Of a DNA stretch of 64,000 nt, positions 53,295 to 63,139 are shown one piece after another (the first letter of the stretch is position 1; each line of letters starts with the position of its first letter). Source of the stretch: Orobanche coerulescens. Taxonomy: Eukaryota > Streptophyta > Magnoliopsida > Lamiales > Orobanchaceae. The notes below the pieces were generated by a model that had not been told where the DNA came from, searched no databases, and saw nothing but the letters and a program-made list of their open reading frames with translations. The stretch is from the NCBI GenBank assembly GCA_033398695.1, contig CM065814.1, positions 15,558,358-15,622,357 of the forward strand, read 5' to 3'. The translations under genes were made by a program, and so were the position numbers.

Positions 53295-54326
53295 TGTAAT
53301 ACCACCAAGTTATTTAGGGTATACTACAACACCGTAAGCCCCTCCGTGGGACCCACAAGGCTATATATACGCGGAACCATGAATTTCGACCGATAAGGTC
53401 TAAATATAATCCAGTAGAAGGCAATAAAAATGACACGGAGGTAATAATCAATTCGACAGAATACAATACATCGGGAATAAAAACACAGGGCAACACAGGC
53501 CAAAACATCAAGAACATCTGAATCACTACTCGAGTTTTCATAACCATTCCAAGTACAACAATACCGAATGGATAATGTACAAAATATAGACAGAGACAAG
53601 ACACAACATCACTCTTGCCCATTATCTTCGTTCCAACCAGGTACATGCCTATCCACTCTCCTGGATCCTGAAATACATGAAAGGTATTTCCCACAAAAGG
53701 GGTTAGTCATCGAATAGCTAGTACAAGTATATCGAATATGAAACACAATACTTCTCGACAATAAAGTAAACGTAATCCTCATTTCATCAAACTCAAGACT
53801 AGCATTTCAGAATAAGTAAATTTCATAGCATTTCATTTCAATACATATGTGATTAACCATGGAACCGCACCAAAGGCAACGAAACCCTATGAGGCCCCGC
53901 CGGACCCTCCCATAGTGGTTAACCCAAAAATATTTGCGGAACTGCATCAAAGGCAACGGAACCCTCTGAGGACCCGTCGGTCTGTCACAACATGAATATA
54001 TACAATCACACAATTCATATACCTCACTTTCAAAGTCGAGAACGTACAATCATAAACATATACTTGCCTTTGAGACATTAGAACCGAAGTGAAAATGGTA
54101 TTCAAGCTCGGGAGGTCCAAGAGAGCACTTTCGGGCCTAAACGATTCGTTAGGAAATACGATCAATCATCAATACTCAATTCTCAAGGAAGACTCCCGTA
54201 ACCCACCTTTTTACGATTCATAAATCTTCAAAGTATTCACATAGAGTTTGGAAATCATCCAAACCCTCTCCACTTCAAGTAATACACAAAGCATTCGTAT
54301 CAACGTAAGGAAAATGTGGGTATGGG
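53295..54326 (-). repeat. Tekay-B right 5' LTR, truncated
   Basis: TGTAATACCACCAAG at 53295, parallel to 36921. Follows the shared LTR across its join (37757/47246) without interruption, which confirms that Tekay-C is an insertion. It breaks off after GTGGGTATGGG where hAT DNA begins; U3 and its palindrome array are missing. Confidence 0.88.
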
Positions 54327-54959
54327 TAGTTTTGCCACCGGGCCGTGAACCGCTGCTTCCGGGCCCGAACCGGTGGTTCCGGTTCACCAGAAGAGGTGAA
54401 CCGGAACCGGCCCGGGTATTCTGTAGAAGGGCTGATTCCCGGGCCCGAAACCGGCGGTTCAGTGCCGGGCCGAAAACCAGCGGTTCCCGGGCTGAACCGA
54501 CGGTTCTTTGTTTTTTTGAATGAAATTAAATGAATTGTGTAGTTGTGTTGAAATTTCGAATGTTGAAATTATTTATGTTGTGTTTTTTTATGTAATTTAT
54601 AATAATTTGTAATATTGTTTATATATTCTTTTTTTCTAAATTAATTGATTTATGTTGAAATTTCTAAATTTTTTAATTTACAAGTGTTGAAATTTTGAAA
54701 TTCCTTAAGTTAATTTAATAAAAATATTAACTTATAGATAATTTAGAAATTTAGAAATTCTTTATGTTGTGTTTTTTTATGTAATTTATAGTAACTTGTA
54801 ATATTTTTTATAACTTCTATATTTTTGAAATTAAATTACTTGTGTTGAAAGTTTGAAATATTGAAAATTTGAAATGCAATAAAGTAAAAATAGTTCTAAA
54901 ACATTATAATCAAAATAATGCATAAAAATTGATATCTTCATTGATTTCTATGATTCTAT

Positions 54960-55130
54960 CTATGTACAAAAGAAATATTACAATGATACAATTTTTAAAA
55001 TTGAACAAGTAAACTAACTAATACTAACTAATTCACTATATAAAAGAAATGTTACAATGATACAATCTTTAAAATTGAATAAATAAACTAACTAATAAAA
55101 GAAATATTACAATATTACAATGATACAATC
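54960..55130. repeat. AT-rich direct repeats in the hAT 3' region
   Basis: A unit with core AAAAGAAAT(A/G)TTACAATGATACAAT occurs near 54966, 55042 and 55094, with AAACTAACTAATA linkers. A second pair, TATGTTGTGTTTTTTTATGTAATTTATA, lies near 54575 and 54762. No coding content. Confidence 0.65.
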
Positions 55131-55187
55131 TTTTTATTTACAAGGGGAAAAAAGAATTAAATAAAGGGCTTGAGCTCAATTTTAATA

Positions 55188-55344
55188 GTCCCTTCGTCTC
55201 AATCAGCTTGAAATGTTTTTTTTTTGAAATAAAAAATTGAAATGCTTTTCTAAATAAAAATTTGAAATGTTTTTATAATTTTTATAAAATATTAGTTTGA
55301 CCAGAAAAAAATCAAATGCCTCAAGTCAGTTGGGACGAAGGGAG
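55188..55344. mobile_element. Stowaway MITE
   Basis: 157 bp flanked by TA (55186-55187 and 55345-55346). Left end GTCCCTTCGTCTCAATCAG pairs with right end CAGTTGGGACGAAGGGAG; the CTCCCTTCGTCCCA-type end is the Stowaway (Tc1/mariner MITE) signature. AT-rich inside, non-coding. It lies in the 3' region of the hAT remnant. Confidence 0.85.
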
Positions 55345-55427
55345 TACAAATATTAAAATTAAGTGGCCTACGATCTTCATTGAATAATGAAGAATCAAAG
55401 CCACGTAGTTCTCTTACCTTAACTTAC

Positions 55428-55676
55428 CTAGTCGTAGGCCTCAGCGTCAAATCTTTCGGGCTCGGTGTATGAATCGTTTCGGCTCTCGTCGGCTTGATCC
55501 CATTGGTTCTCTTGAGCTCGCAACTCGGCTTTGGACCAATCATCAAGCAACATGGTGGCTTCCATGTTTCGAGGATCCATGTTGCTTCTTCTTTCATCCA
55601 AGACAAGTTCACCAATGCTAAATGCTTGCTCGACGGAGACCGTGGAGGCCAGAACCACGAATAACTCCTTGGACAT
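55428..55676 (-). pseudogene. hAT transposase C-terminal (dimerisation) fragment
   Basis: 82 codons to a natural stop. VVLASTVSVEQAFSIGELVL and DERRSNMDPRNMEATMLLDD then WSKAEL are the hAT C-terminal dimerisation region found in Ac-like and RICESLEEPER-type proteins. Upstream transposase sequence is absent because of the LTR junction near 55684. The acidic tail ends FDAEAYD. A domesticated gene is unlikely given the truncation. Confidence 0.88.
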
Positions 55677-55683
55677 AGTGGCG

Positions 55684-57103
55684 TGTTCGCTATATTTTTA
55701 AACAATCCACAAGTTTACGGAGTAAATGTAGAAAGCGGCGAGCAAGGTCGTATTCCACAGAGACTAAATATTCGTATTGTGTTGAGTATTAGATTATAAT
55801 GATTCCGGTTTTATCTAGACGATCGAAAGGTGGATGAATGTTTAACGAAATAAAATAAAATGATGACAAATAATTTAAACAAATGAAAATATCCGAATTA
55901 AAGAGAATTTAAAGAGTTTAGAAAGGTAGATTCCAAGGTTAGGTTTCCGTTGATTACTAAGTTTAGTCGGGATTGATTCCAAAGAGTCCTAAGTGCGTTT
56001 CCAAAATGATAATCACAACAATATTCTAAAGTCTCTCTCGAGATGCATTAAAACGTAGATTAAACAACCTATAACAACGTCTCCGTCTATTATAAATTAT
56101 CTAACTCCAAAATGTTCATAAGATTAAATATCATCATAGCTCATCATCGACTTCTCAATCTCGTAATTTACTACGTCAAATACTCGAAACCTATTAATGC
56201 CATCTTCTCTCGAATTATGAGCAATTAAGTTAAACATGTAAAAACATTGATCAAGTGTTCTAACATGAATTAAAACCAAGCATTTGATAAAGAAATCACA
56301 CTAGATATATATAATCATCAATTCCTCAAAATCATAGCAAATCAACGTACTCCCATGCCTGGAATCTAACAAGTTTAGCCGGACATGGTAATGAAAGAAA
56401 GATTAATAATCACCATGTTCATGCTAAATAAAACAACAAAATGAATAAAAGATAGGAAGAAGATAAAACTCGGATGGTGTCTTGATTAATCCCGGTTGAA
56501 GCCTTCAAATGTTCTTGAAGTGTTCTTTAAGATCTCCATTCAAATCTCCTTCTTTTGGTAAGTTTCCTCTCAAATCTCTTGTTTTTCTTCCCTTACCAAC
56601 TCTCCAAATCTCTCCAAATCAAAATATATGTTCATAAGTCCAGCCAAAGATCCTATTTATAAAGCCACAATACTATTTTTCCTGTTCAAATCATGCAAAA
56701 ATGTCAAAAAAGTGATTTTGCACCGAAAAGTGACACGGCCCGTGTCATAGTGCTCTAGAAACAGCAAAAGTCACTGGACAAGGAACTCGACCATGTCAGT
56801 TGACACGGCTGAGCAAGTGACACGGCCCGTGTCAAATGACATGGCCCATCCCGTGTTGGTCCGTTTTGACTCCCTTTTCGACTCGATCTTTCTTTTCCGC
56901 ATTGCTTGATATGTATTGGGGGTTGAGACTTCTTTCTTGCTTGATTAATATCCATAAAATACCTATAAAATCAATAAAATGTACCCAAGCGTGATCGAGT
57001 CCAATAAACACAATATGAGCACAAACGACATGATTCTACATATTTTAAGATCTTAAAATCCGGAAAAGCTTTGCAAAAATATTTGTAAAAATGAGTGTTA
57101 TCA
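55684..57103 (-). repeat. Athila/Tat-like LTR (Athila-4)
   Basis: Minus-strand LTR from TGATAACACTCATTTTTAC (57103 downward) to about 55684, next to a purine run (minus TCAAGTTTGGGGGATTT, 57104-57120). Contains the box GGTCGTATTCCACAGAGACT in U5, a TATA box (minus TATAAATAG, 56661-56653) and TGACACGGCCCGTGTCA palindromes. The inner boundary near 55684 is approximate. Lineage is inferred from the purine tract and U5 box. Confidence 0.7.
56731..56857 (-). promoter_or_regulatory. TGACACGGCCCGTGTCA palindromes
   Basis: Perfect 17-base inverted repeats at 56731-56747 and 56818-56834. Degenerate forms lie near 56790-56810 (TGTCAGTTGACACGG) and 56837-56857. About 70 bases upstream of the TATA box on the minus strand. 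Confidence 0.7.
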
Positions 57104-58706
57104 AAATCCCCCAAACTTGAACTTTGATCGTCCCGAGCAATGCACTTCAAAATAACCACTCTTAAGGGAACTCGTCCCTCAACATACCTCAAAGGATCAT
57201 TTTGAAAATTCATCAATACGCCTCAAGAAATAAATAAGTCGAGTTCTATAAAGTAATAAAATCTCCGGGGTGCTTCTTTAACATCATAATCAATACTTGG
57301 AAAATATAAACCTCACCGGTCAAGTGTATTCACTCACTCTCAAAGTGTATAAAGGGATATGTGTATGCTCAAAACTCATTCAATGAAATAAGAATCCCTA
57401 TAAGCTTGCCAATCGTCTACATCCCTACCACTATTTGTGCATGCAAATTTGGTGAATCAAAAAGAACTTTATTGGTTGTAATGTAGGCTTTTTGGTTGGG
57501 GTAGGATAAGTATGGCTTAAAGTGACTTGACTTGAGCAAATTAGAATATCATCTCAATAATCACTTCGCTCAATTTGAAGCTCAAGATTTTTTTTCTAGA
57601 ATTTGCTTCCTTCAACCCCTTGATTTTAATATAATCGCATTAAGCGCTTTTGAAAGTGAAAATCACAACCTTATTCCTCCTTATTGCTCCATTTATTTTA
57701 TTTCCTCCTTATCGCGCTAATAAATCTCGTTTTTTTTTATATTCTGCCCACTCTTTGTTTTTGCCTTTTCATGTGGTGGACAACATCATCATTATAATCA
57801 CACCATTCTTCCTTCAAATTTATTTTGATAAATCATTGCAATTGAACCAACAATCTTCCCAATCGCCTCCACACACCTTTTCATTCTTTGGCCAATTTAT
57901 TCTAATAAGCTCAAGTATATGGACAAAAGTTTATAATGGAACGGAAGGCTCATAATGTGGCTAACAAGAAATAGGCTTTAAGTTCAATTGGGCTAACTAG
58001 GGAATTAATTTTCGGGTTGGCCAAAAGGTTTGAAGGGTTGCCAAAAAAACTCGTCTAAAATCACTTTCACTAATTTGCACACACGCTTGTAGTTTTGAAT
58101 AAGATACCAAGGCAAGTTCTAGAGTCTTAAAACATGAATGATACACTCGACAATGAAACTTGCATATTTAATGATTCATGAAGGCTCAAAAGCTCACAAG
58201 TTAGAGTTGTTCATATTTCCAAGGTATTAAACTATTTATTCAATTTCACACTATTTTGATTATTCTACAAGTTTTCCTCTTCAAATTATCCTCAATTTGC
58301 ATATTAAAATAACAAAATAAATCCCGAGGTATCCAAGACAAGAGTTCATTCTTTCGAGTTTCATCCAAGTACATGATACTCAAAACACACCAAGTTCAAA
58401 AACAACAATTCACACCAAAATCCAAGCAAATCTTCACACCAAAATTCGAAAAAAATAGAAACAAACAAACAATAAAATAAACAAACAAAACAAGGTGTTA
58501 AAAAAAAAAGAACAATATAAGTATATCTTGACCCAATATCTCCCCCCAAACTGGAATTAAATAATGTACACACGAAGGGGTATAATATTTAAACAATAAA
58601 AACTTTGGGTCAAGAAATACTTACAACCGGTCATATTGATTGGGCGGAGGGAAGTGGCCTTGTTGGGCATGCCTCGTGTCATACCTGCTCAGATTTGCCA
58701 AAAATT
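57104..58706 (-). other. Athila-4 3' spacer and end of an ORF
   Basis: Non-coding, 1.4 kb, between two purine tracts: TCAAGTTTGGGGGATTT (minus, 57120-57104) and CAGTTTGGGGGGAGATA (minus, 58553-58537). The second corresponds in position to the G11 tract after ORF3 in Athila-3. Beyond it a minus-strand frame ends HFPPPNQYDRL and a stop near 58628, probably the C-terminus of an ORF3 or gag, too short to identify. Tekay-D interrupts it at 58707. Confidence 0.55.
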
Positions 58707-59477
58707 TCTAACACCCACAATCCGCTCAGGGATATTACACGCCGTAGAACCCTTCCTCAAGGATCTACCAGGCTGGTAAATACATCGAACAACTCAAAAA
58801 TGCCTTTAAGGCTAAAATGACTCAGTAGACCGATTTGGTCTTACAATAAATACATACAACTCAAACACAATACATGCCCACGCAGGGGTAGAATATAACA
58901 CACTCCCGTACAACGGGGAAAGAATACCATAGCGGAAATAAAATACAACTAAACCAATACGACAATGTACGGGTCCTCGTGTGATTAGTATCGATCATCT
59001 TTCATCATCCTTCGTGCCGACCCTGTGTTATGCTCCGAAAATCTGAATGCAATACAGACATCCACCCCCCGAATACTCGGGGGTTAGCAAAACTCCACTG
59101 TTTCGCTAGTGCAAATACAAAGTACAAAATACGAGTCATACAATCCACATTCCACGAACAACAATAACCAGGAATCCTCAAAGATCCAAACGTAACGAAA
59201 AGTACTTCCCGAGGCAAAAGTCTAGGTAAAGCTTTCCAAAATCGAGAAATCCCAAGTCAAGGGAAACGATTTATAAAATGATTTAAAATGCCATCGAGAG
59301 TTTTAATAGAAAACAACTTAGAATTATCAAATCCTTCTCTTTCCAAAAATAAACAGGGTCACAGCCCAAAGGTTTTGTTTTCGCAAATAGAAAACCAACA
59401 ACAAATTCACAGGGTTAAAAACCCACGTCACGTGTCCTCGACGGACATAAAATCAATACCAACTCGTGAAGTTTTAC

Positions 59478-59815
59478 TTGTGAATCCAGAGTGAAGTCAT
59501 AGATTCCCCCGAGGCCCCGTCGGACCCTCCCGAGGTGAGCAAACACATTCACAAAACATACACACGCACTCGTAAGTTTCACTCGTCAATCCAGAGTGAA
59601 GTCATAGATTCCCCCGAGGCCCCGTCGGACCCTCCCGAGGTGAGCAAACACATTCACAAACATACACGCACAAGCATCGCCTAGGACCGGGACGCCACCA
59701 CAAATCCCACCCGAGGCCTCGAAGGACCCTCCCGAGCTGGCTAGCGAATCGAGCTCGTGAATCCAGAGTGAAGTCATAGATTCCCCCGAGGCCCCATCGG
59801 ACCCTCCCGACGTGA
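59478..59815 (-). repeat. Tekay-D leader repeats
   Basis: A unit containing ATCCAGAGTGAAGTCATAGA then TTCCCCCGAGGCCCCGTCGG and ACCCTCCCGAGGTGAGCAA occurs at about 59480, 59590 and 59760. A diverged half-unit is near 59705 (CCACCCGAGGCCTCGAAGG). The first two are almost identical. Confidence 0.85.
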
Positions 59816-60875
59816 GCAACGCAATCATGCACAAATAACATATCACACCAAGGATATCCAAACAATTCACCAAGAGGCATCAAACACTTAGCAAAACACC
59901 ACGTCAAACCATAACGCACCGAAAAGAGATAATATACGTACACACGCATTATCAAGCGCAACATCAACACCAAACATATCCAAAGGATTCACGTAGTCAC
60001 TTACAACCCGCACAATTTACAAAACACACGTGTTTTGAAAGTGAGCCTTTAACGAGGCTAGCCGAATCTTTTGAAAACTCATTTCAAACAAACAAACAAA
60101 CACATTTAGACGATCACGATCATCATATCCACGAAACAAGAAAAGTATGAACAAGGTACTTGCCTCGAATAATCACAACGCGGAGAATCGATCGAAGTAG
60201 GTTGGCACGAGCCGACCACGAACCCGCCGACTCCACCGAATGGCAACCCGCGACAATAAACTAAGAACGAAAATAATAAAAACGAAAATGAATTCCAAGG
60301 TACGACCCAAAGCCGCTGAATTCAAGTAACAAACGACGAAGGTTCAAGGGTTTCCCCCAAAACGGCCAAGAACACGATTCGTCCCGTCAAAACACGAAAA
60401 CGGAATTCCAAACCGAAATATGGATATACAATCCATAGGATATGTTTAACAACATCATTTAACAACAATCGATCCATAAAAAATGGATGGAAAACGAAAT
60501 CAAGAACAAATCTCCCAAAAAGTCGATTCGAAGGAAATCAAGAAATATACCTCGATTCGACGAAGAACAATGGATTAAATGATTTTAAACATATGAATAA
60601 TACTAAGATTAATCATACCCATCATGGAATAATCAACAATACGGAACGAATCGGACAAAAGCAAAAACCCCAAAATTTCTCAAAATAGGGTTCTAGGAAA
60701 TCTCACCTTGATTCGCTGGATCAAAGGATGATATAGGATGATCAATCAATGATGTGAACTCAAGAACTTCATGGATTTGTTGCTCAACAACATGGCTTCG
60801 CCTCCTCCGAAGCTCCATCTGCGGATCGAAAAGAAAGGGAATGAAAAACGAGTAAAAATGCGACTGCTCTGTCAC

Positions 60876-61173
60876 ATTTATACCGGTGCAGCCTAGCGTG
60901 CGCTAGGCTGCCGAGCTAGCGTGCGCTATCGGCCCTGGCCGCAATCCAGACACTTCCTGGACTAGACTGCTCGGCCAGGTAGCGTGCGCATCCTTCTGTC
61001 TGTAGCGTGCGCTACCTGCCAGTCGTAGCGTGCGCAGTGTCCGACAGTAGCGTGCGTTAACTGCCGATTCACCTGAGTCCAGAACCTCACTGCCCCTACT
61101 GTCTCGGCCGACTAGCGCGCGCAGCTAACCGGCCGTAGCGTGCGCTACCTTCCCACCGTAGCATGCGCTACGC
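60876..61173 (-). promoter_or_regulatory. Tekay-D TATA-like box and TAGCGTGCGCTA array
   Basis: Minus TATAAAT at 60882-60876, with about ten TAGCGTGCGCTA-type sites just upstream (60892-61173). CCTAGCGTGCGCTAGG at 60892 is extended by matching flanks. Confidence 0.7.
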
Positions 61174-61737
61174 CGGTTCCTGCTGCACCCGTCCGGCCAG
61201 TGCCCGCAACCGTCCGGCCAGTGCCCGACCACCAAGACTCGACGACTCGATTATCCGAAATCGCACGGAACGAACACGACAAAACGCTTGTGGGTAACAT
61301 CATCGATCCGAGATGAAATGCTACGAGGCAATGAATCACACGCGACCAAATAAACACGAAAATCGATCAAGACAACAAATACGAATGTGGATACCCACAA
61401 CTTTGGGTAAATTACAAAATGGCCCAAAACGCCCGAAAATCACGATACGTGATCGAATAACCAAACCGAAATTCACAACATGTCTAACAAAGTTAAACGG
61501 ACTTACAGGAAACTTGAAATAGTAGTTTCAAACGATATTTTCAAGAATCGAACTCAAGTGCGGAAAAGTCGCCAAAAAGCACGGAACTCAACAAAAAGAC
61601 ACCGAAACGAACTCGGATGCCAAAAAGTGCAGAATTAATCGTTCTTGGAATGACGAAACGGTCAGAAGAAAGTCGTCAAAATAGACTTCCGCCGAAAAAA
61701 GAAAAATTTATCGAAAATCGAAATTGCGGATATTACA

Positions 61738-62786
61738 TACTACCCTCCTTAAAAGAAGTTTCGTCCCGAAACTTAAAACAAGTAGGGAGAAGCAATATCC
61801 CGCCAGGAAAACTCAACGAGATACACAAGAAATGCGTAACTTACGCCCAACGGGGAAACGTTACAAGCAACACAGAGGAATATACGGCGTGAAAACACAC
61901 TCCACGACGACCAACACAATGCCACCGGTAGAAACATAGTAAAACCAACAAGTGACAAGCGTCATCAAATAGATAATACAATCAAGTCAATTATCCGAAC
62001 AATCACAAAACCCAACGAACGAAAATCAATACGATTGACCAACCCAACGGTACATCAATCTAAACGCGAGCCAATCGCTGAACAAATACGGAATTCCACC
62101 GCCCAAGGGTTGGAAGATCGAAAATGAGACCAATTTCCCGAACTTAAGGGAATTACGAAGGAGTCTGAACATTCAACAATCACGAAACGAGATCAACAAA
62201 AACCGAACAATCAAATGATCGAACCACAACGATCAAGACAACAAAAATCGAACAATCATGTTCGAATCACGAAGAACAATAAAATCCAAACAACAACTCC
62301 AAGGTTCACATCTCGACTCGAGACAATATATGATCCGGTGAAAACAACAAGATGTGCATTCACATAAGATCCACAGGAAAGGGAATAGCAATTGAAAAGT
62401 CACAACGACAAACGAGTTATTCCGAAACAATACCGCACTCATTTGTTCAACAAAAGCAAGGGGCAAGACAAGCTCAGAAAATGTCAACGAACATAAACGA
62501 GTCGACAGAGTTGAAAATACAGAAGTTCATAATCCGATCCACTTCGAATAAAAGAACTAGTAGAACCAAAAGATGTTACTTCCGAACAAGGTTCACAAGA
62601 ATTGAACCGAACTCGGAAAAGTCACAGCGATAACCAGATCGACCCAAAACAAGATCACAGCTCGTTCGAACGATGAAACCGAAATACAGAACAAGTTCAG
62701 AAAGTATCAACGAATACGAGCGAGTCGATAGAATTGAGAAAGAGAAAATGCAGAAGCCAAAAATAATACGGGTATTATATTCGACC
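61738..62786 (-). other. Degenerate gypsy DNA with an imperfect 225-bp tandem repeat
   Basis: No chromodomain or pol is readable after the Tekay-D 3'-end motif. Two diverged units starting GAAAAGTCACA(A/G)CGA lie near 62393 and 62618, sharing a later CAGAAA(A/G)T(G/A)TCAACGAA block. The stretch may be the end of another LTR, because 62787 is again followed by a polypurine-like 3'-end motif. Confidence 0.45.
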
Positions 62787-63139
62787 TCTTCTAAAAGAAG
62801 TGTCGTCCCCAAAACACATAACAACGAAATCAAGGTGACAACACAACAAGAAACCGACAGAAACATCCTTCAAAGGCCTCTCAAATCCGATCCCGATAAC
62901 TGTGCTGAAGTTCGTACCCCGGAAGAATTGGTAACCAACTCGCAAAACTGGATTCTGTGTCCCACGAGTCCGCACTTGTAATCTGCTACTAGCGGAGAAA
63001 TACAATTTGCACGAACATGCCCCGGTACATTACAGATGGAACACCTCGGCATACCGGAAATACAACTGCTAGGTATAATAGAATATAACATCGCAAAACA
63101 ACATACCAGAGATGCCAACTTGGCATAACATATCAACAC
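62787..63139 (-). pseudogene. Gypsy gag zinc-knuckle remnant beside a 3'-end motif
   Basis: Minus-strand frame 63139-62870 has CSICNVPGHVRANC (complete CX2CX4HX4C) and a second, damaged knuckle CGLVGHRIQFC that lacks its first Cys. Only about 50 bases further on the minus strand is GGGGACGACACTTCTTTTAG and a purine run (62818-62787), the motif that ends Tekay pol. Gag therefore lies almost directly against the 3' end; RT and integrase are absent. Confidence 0.6.

Larger units (their letters stand above)
54327..55683 (-). mobile_element. hAT transposon, 3' part
   Basis: Begins TAGTTTTGCCACCGGGCCG, resembling hAT termini, with a GC-rich subterminal region full of CCGG and GGGCC(C)G words (to about 54515). 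A long AT-rich 3' region follows, then the transposase C-terminus on the minus strand. The rest of the transposase and the other terminus are missing at about 55684, where an LTR begins. It disrupts the Tekay-B right LTR. No 8-bp duplication can be checked because the other end is lost. Confidence 0.7.
58707..61737 (-). repeat. Tekay-D LTR (about 3.0 kb)
   Basis: Starts TCTAACACCC (TG changed to TC) with the TATTACACGCCGTAGAACCC block shared with Tekay-C, and ends GCGGATATTACA. It is followed by a 3'-end motif on the minus strand, GTTTCGGGACGAAACTTC (61774-61757), just like those before the Tekay-B and -C LTRs. Leader repeats lie at 59478-59815 and a palindrome array at 60892-61173. About 0.8-1 kb longer than the other two. 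Confidence 0.82.

Noticed and set aside
54248..54523. GC-rich plus-strand frame with Pro/Gly/Arg repeats
   Set aside because: It is the hAT subterminal repeat region spanning the junction with the Tekay-B LTR.
55428..55676. Domesticated hAT gene
   Set aside because: Only the C-terminal dimerisation part is present, truncated by an LTR, with element-like 3' sequence.
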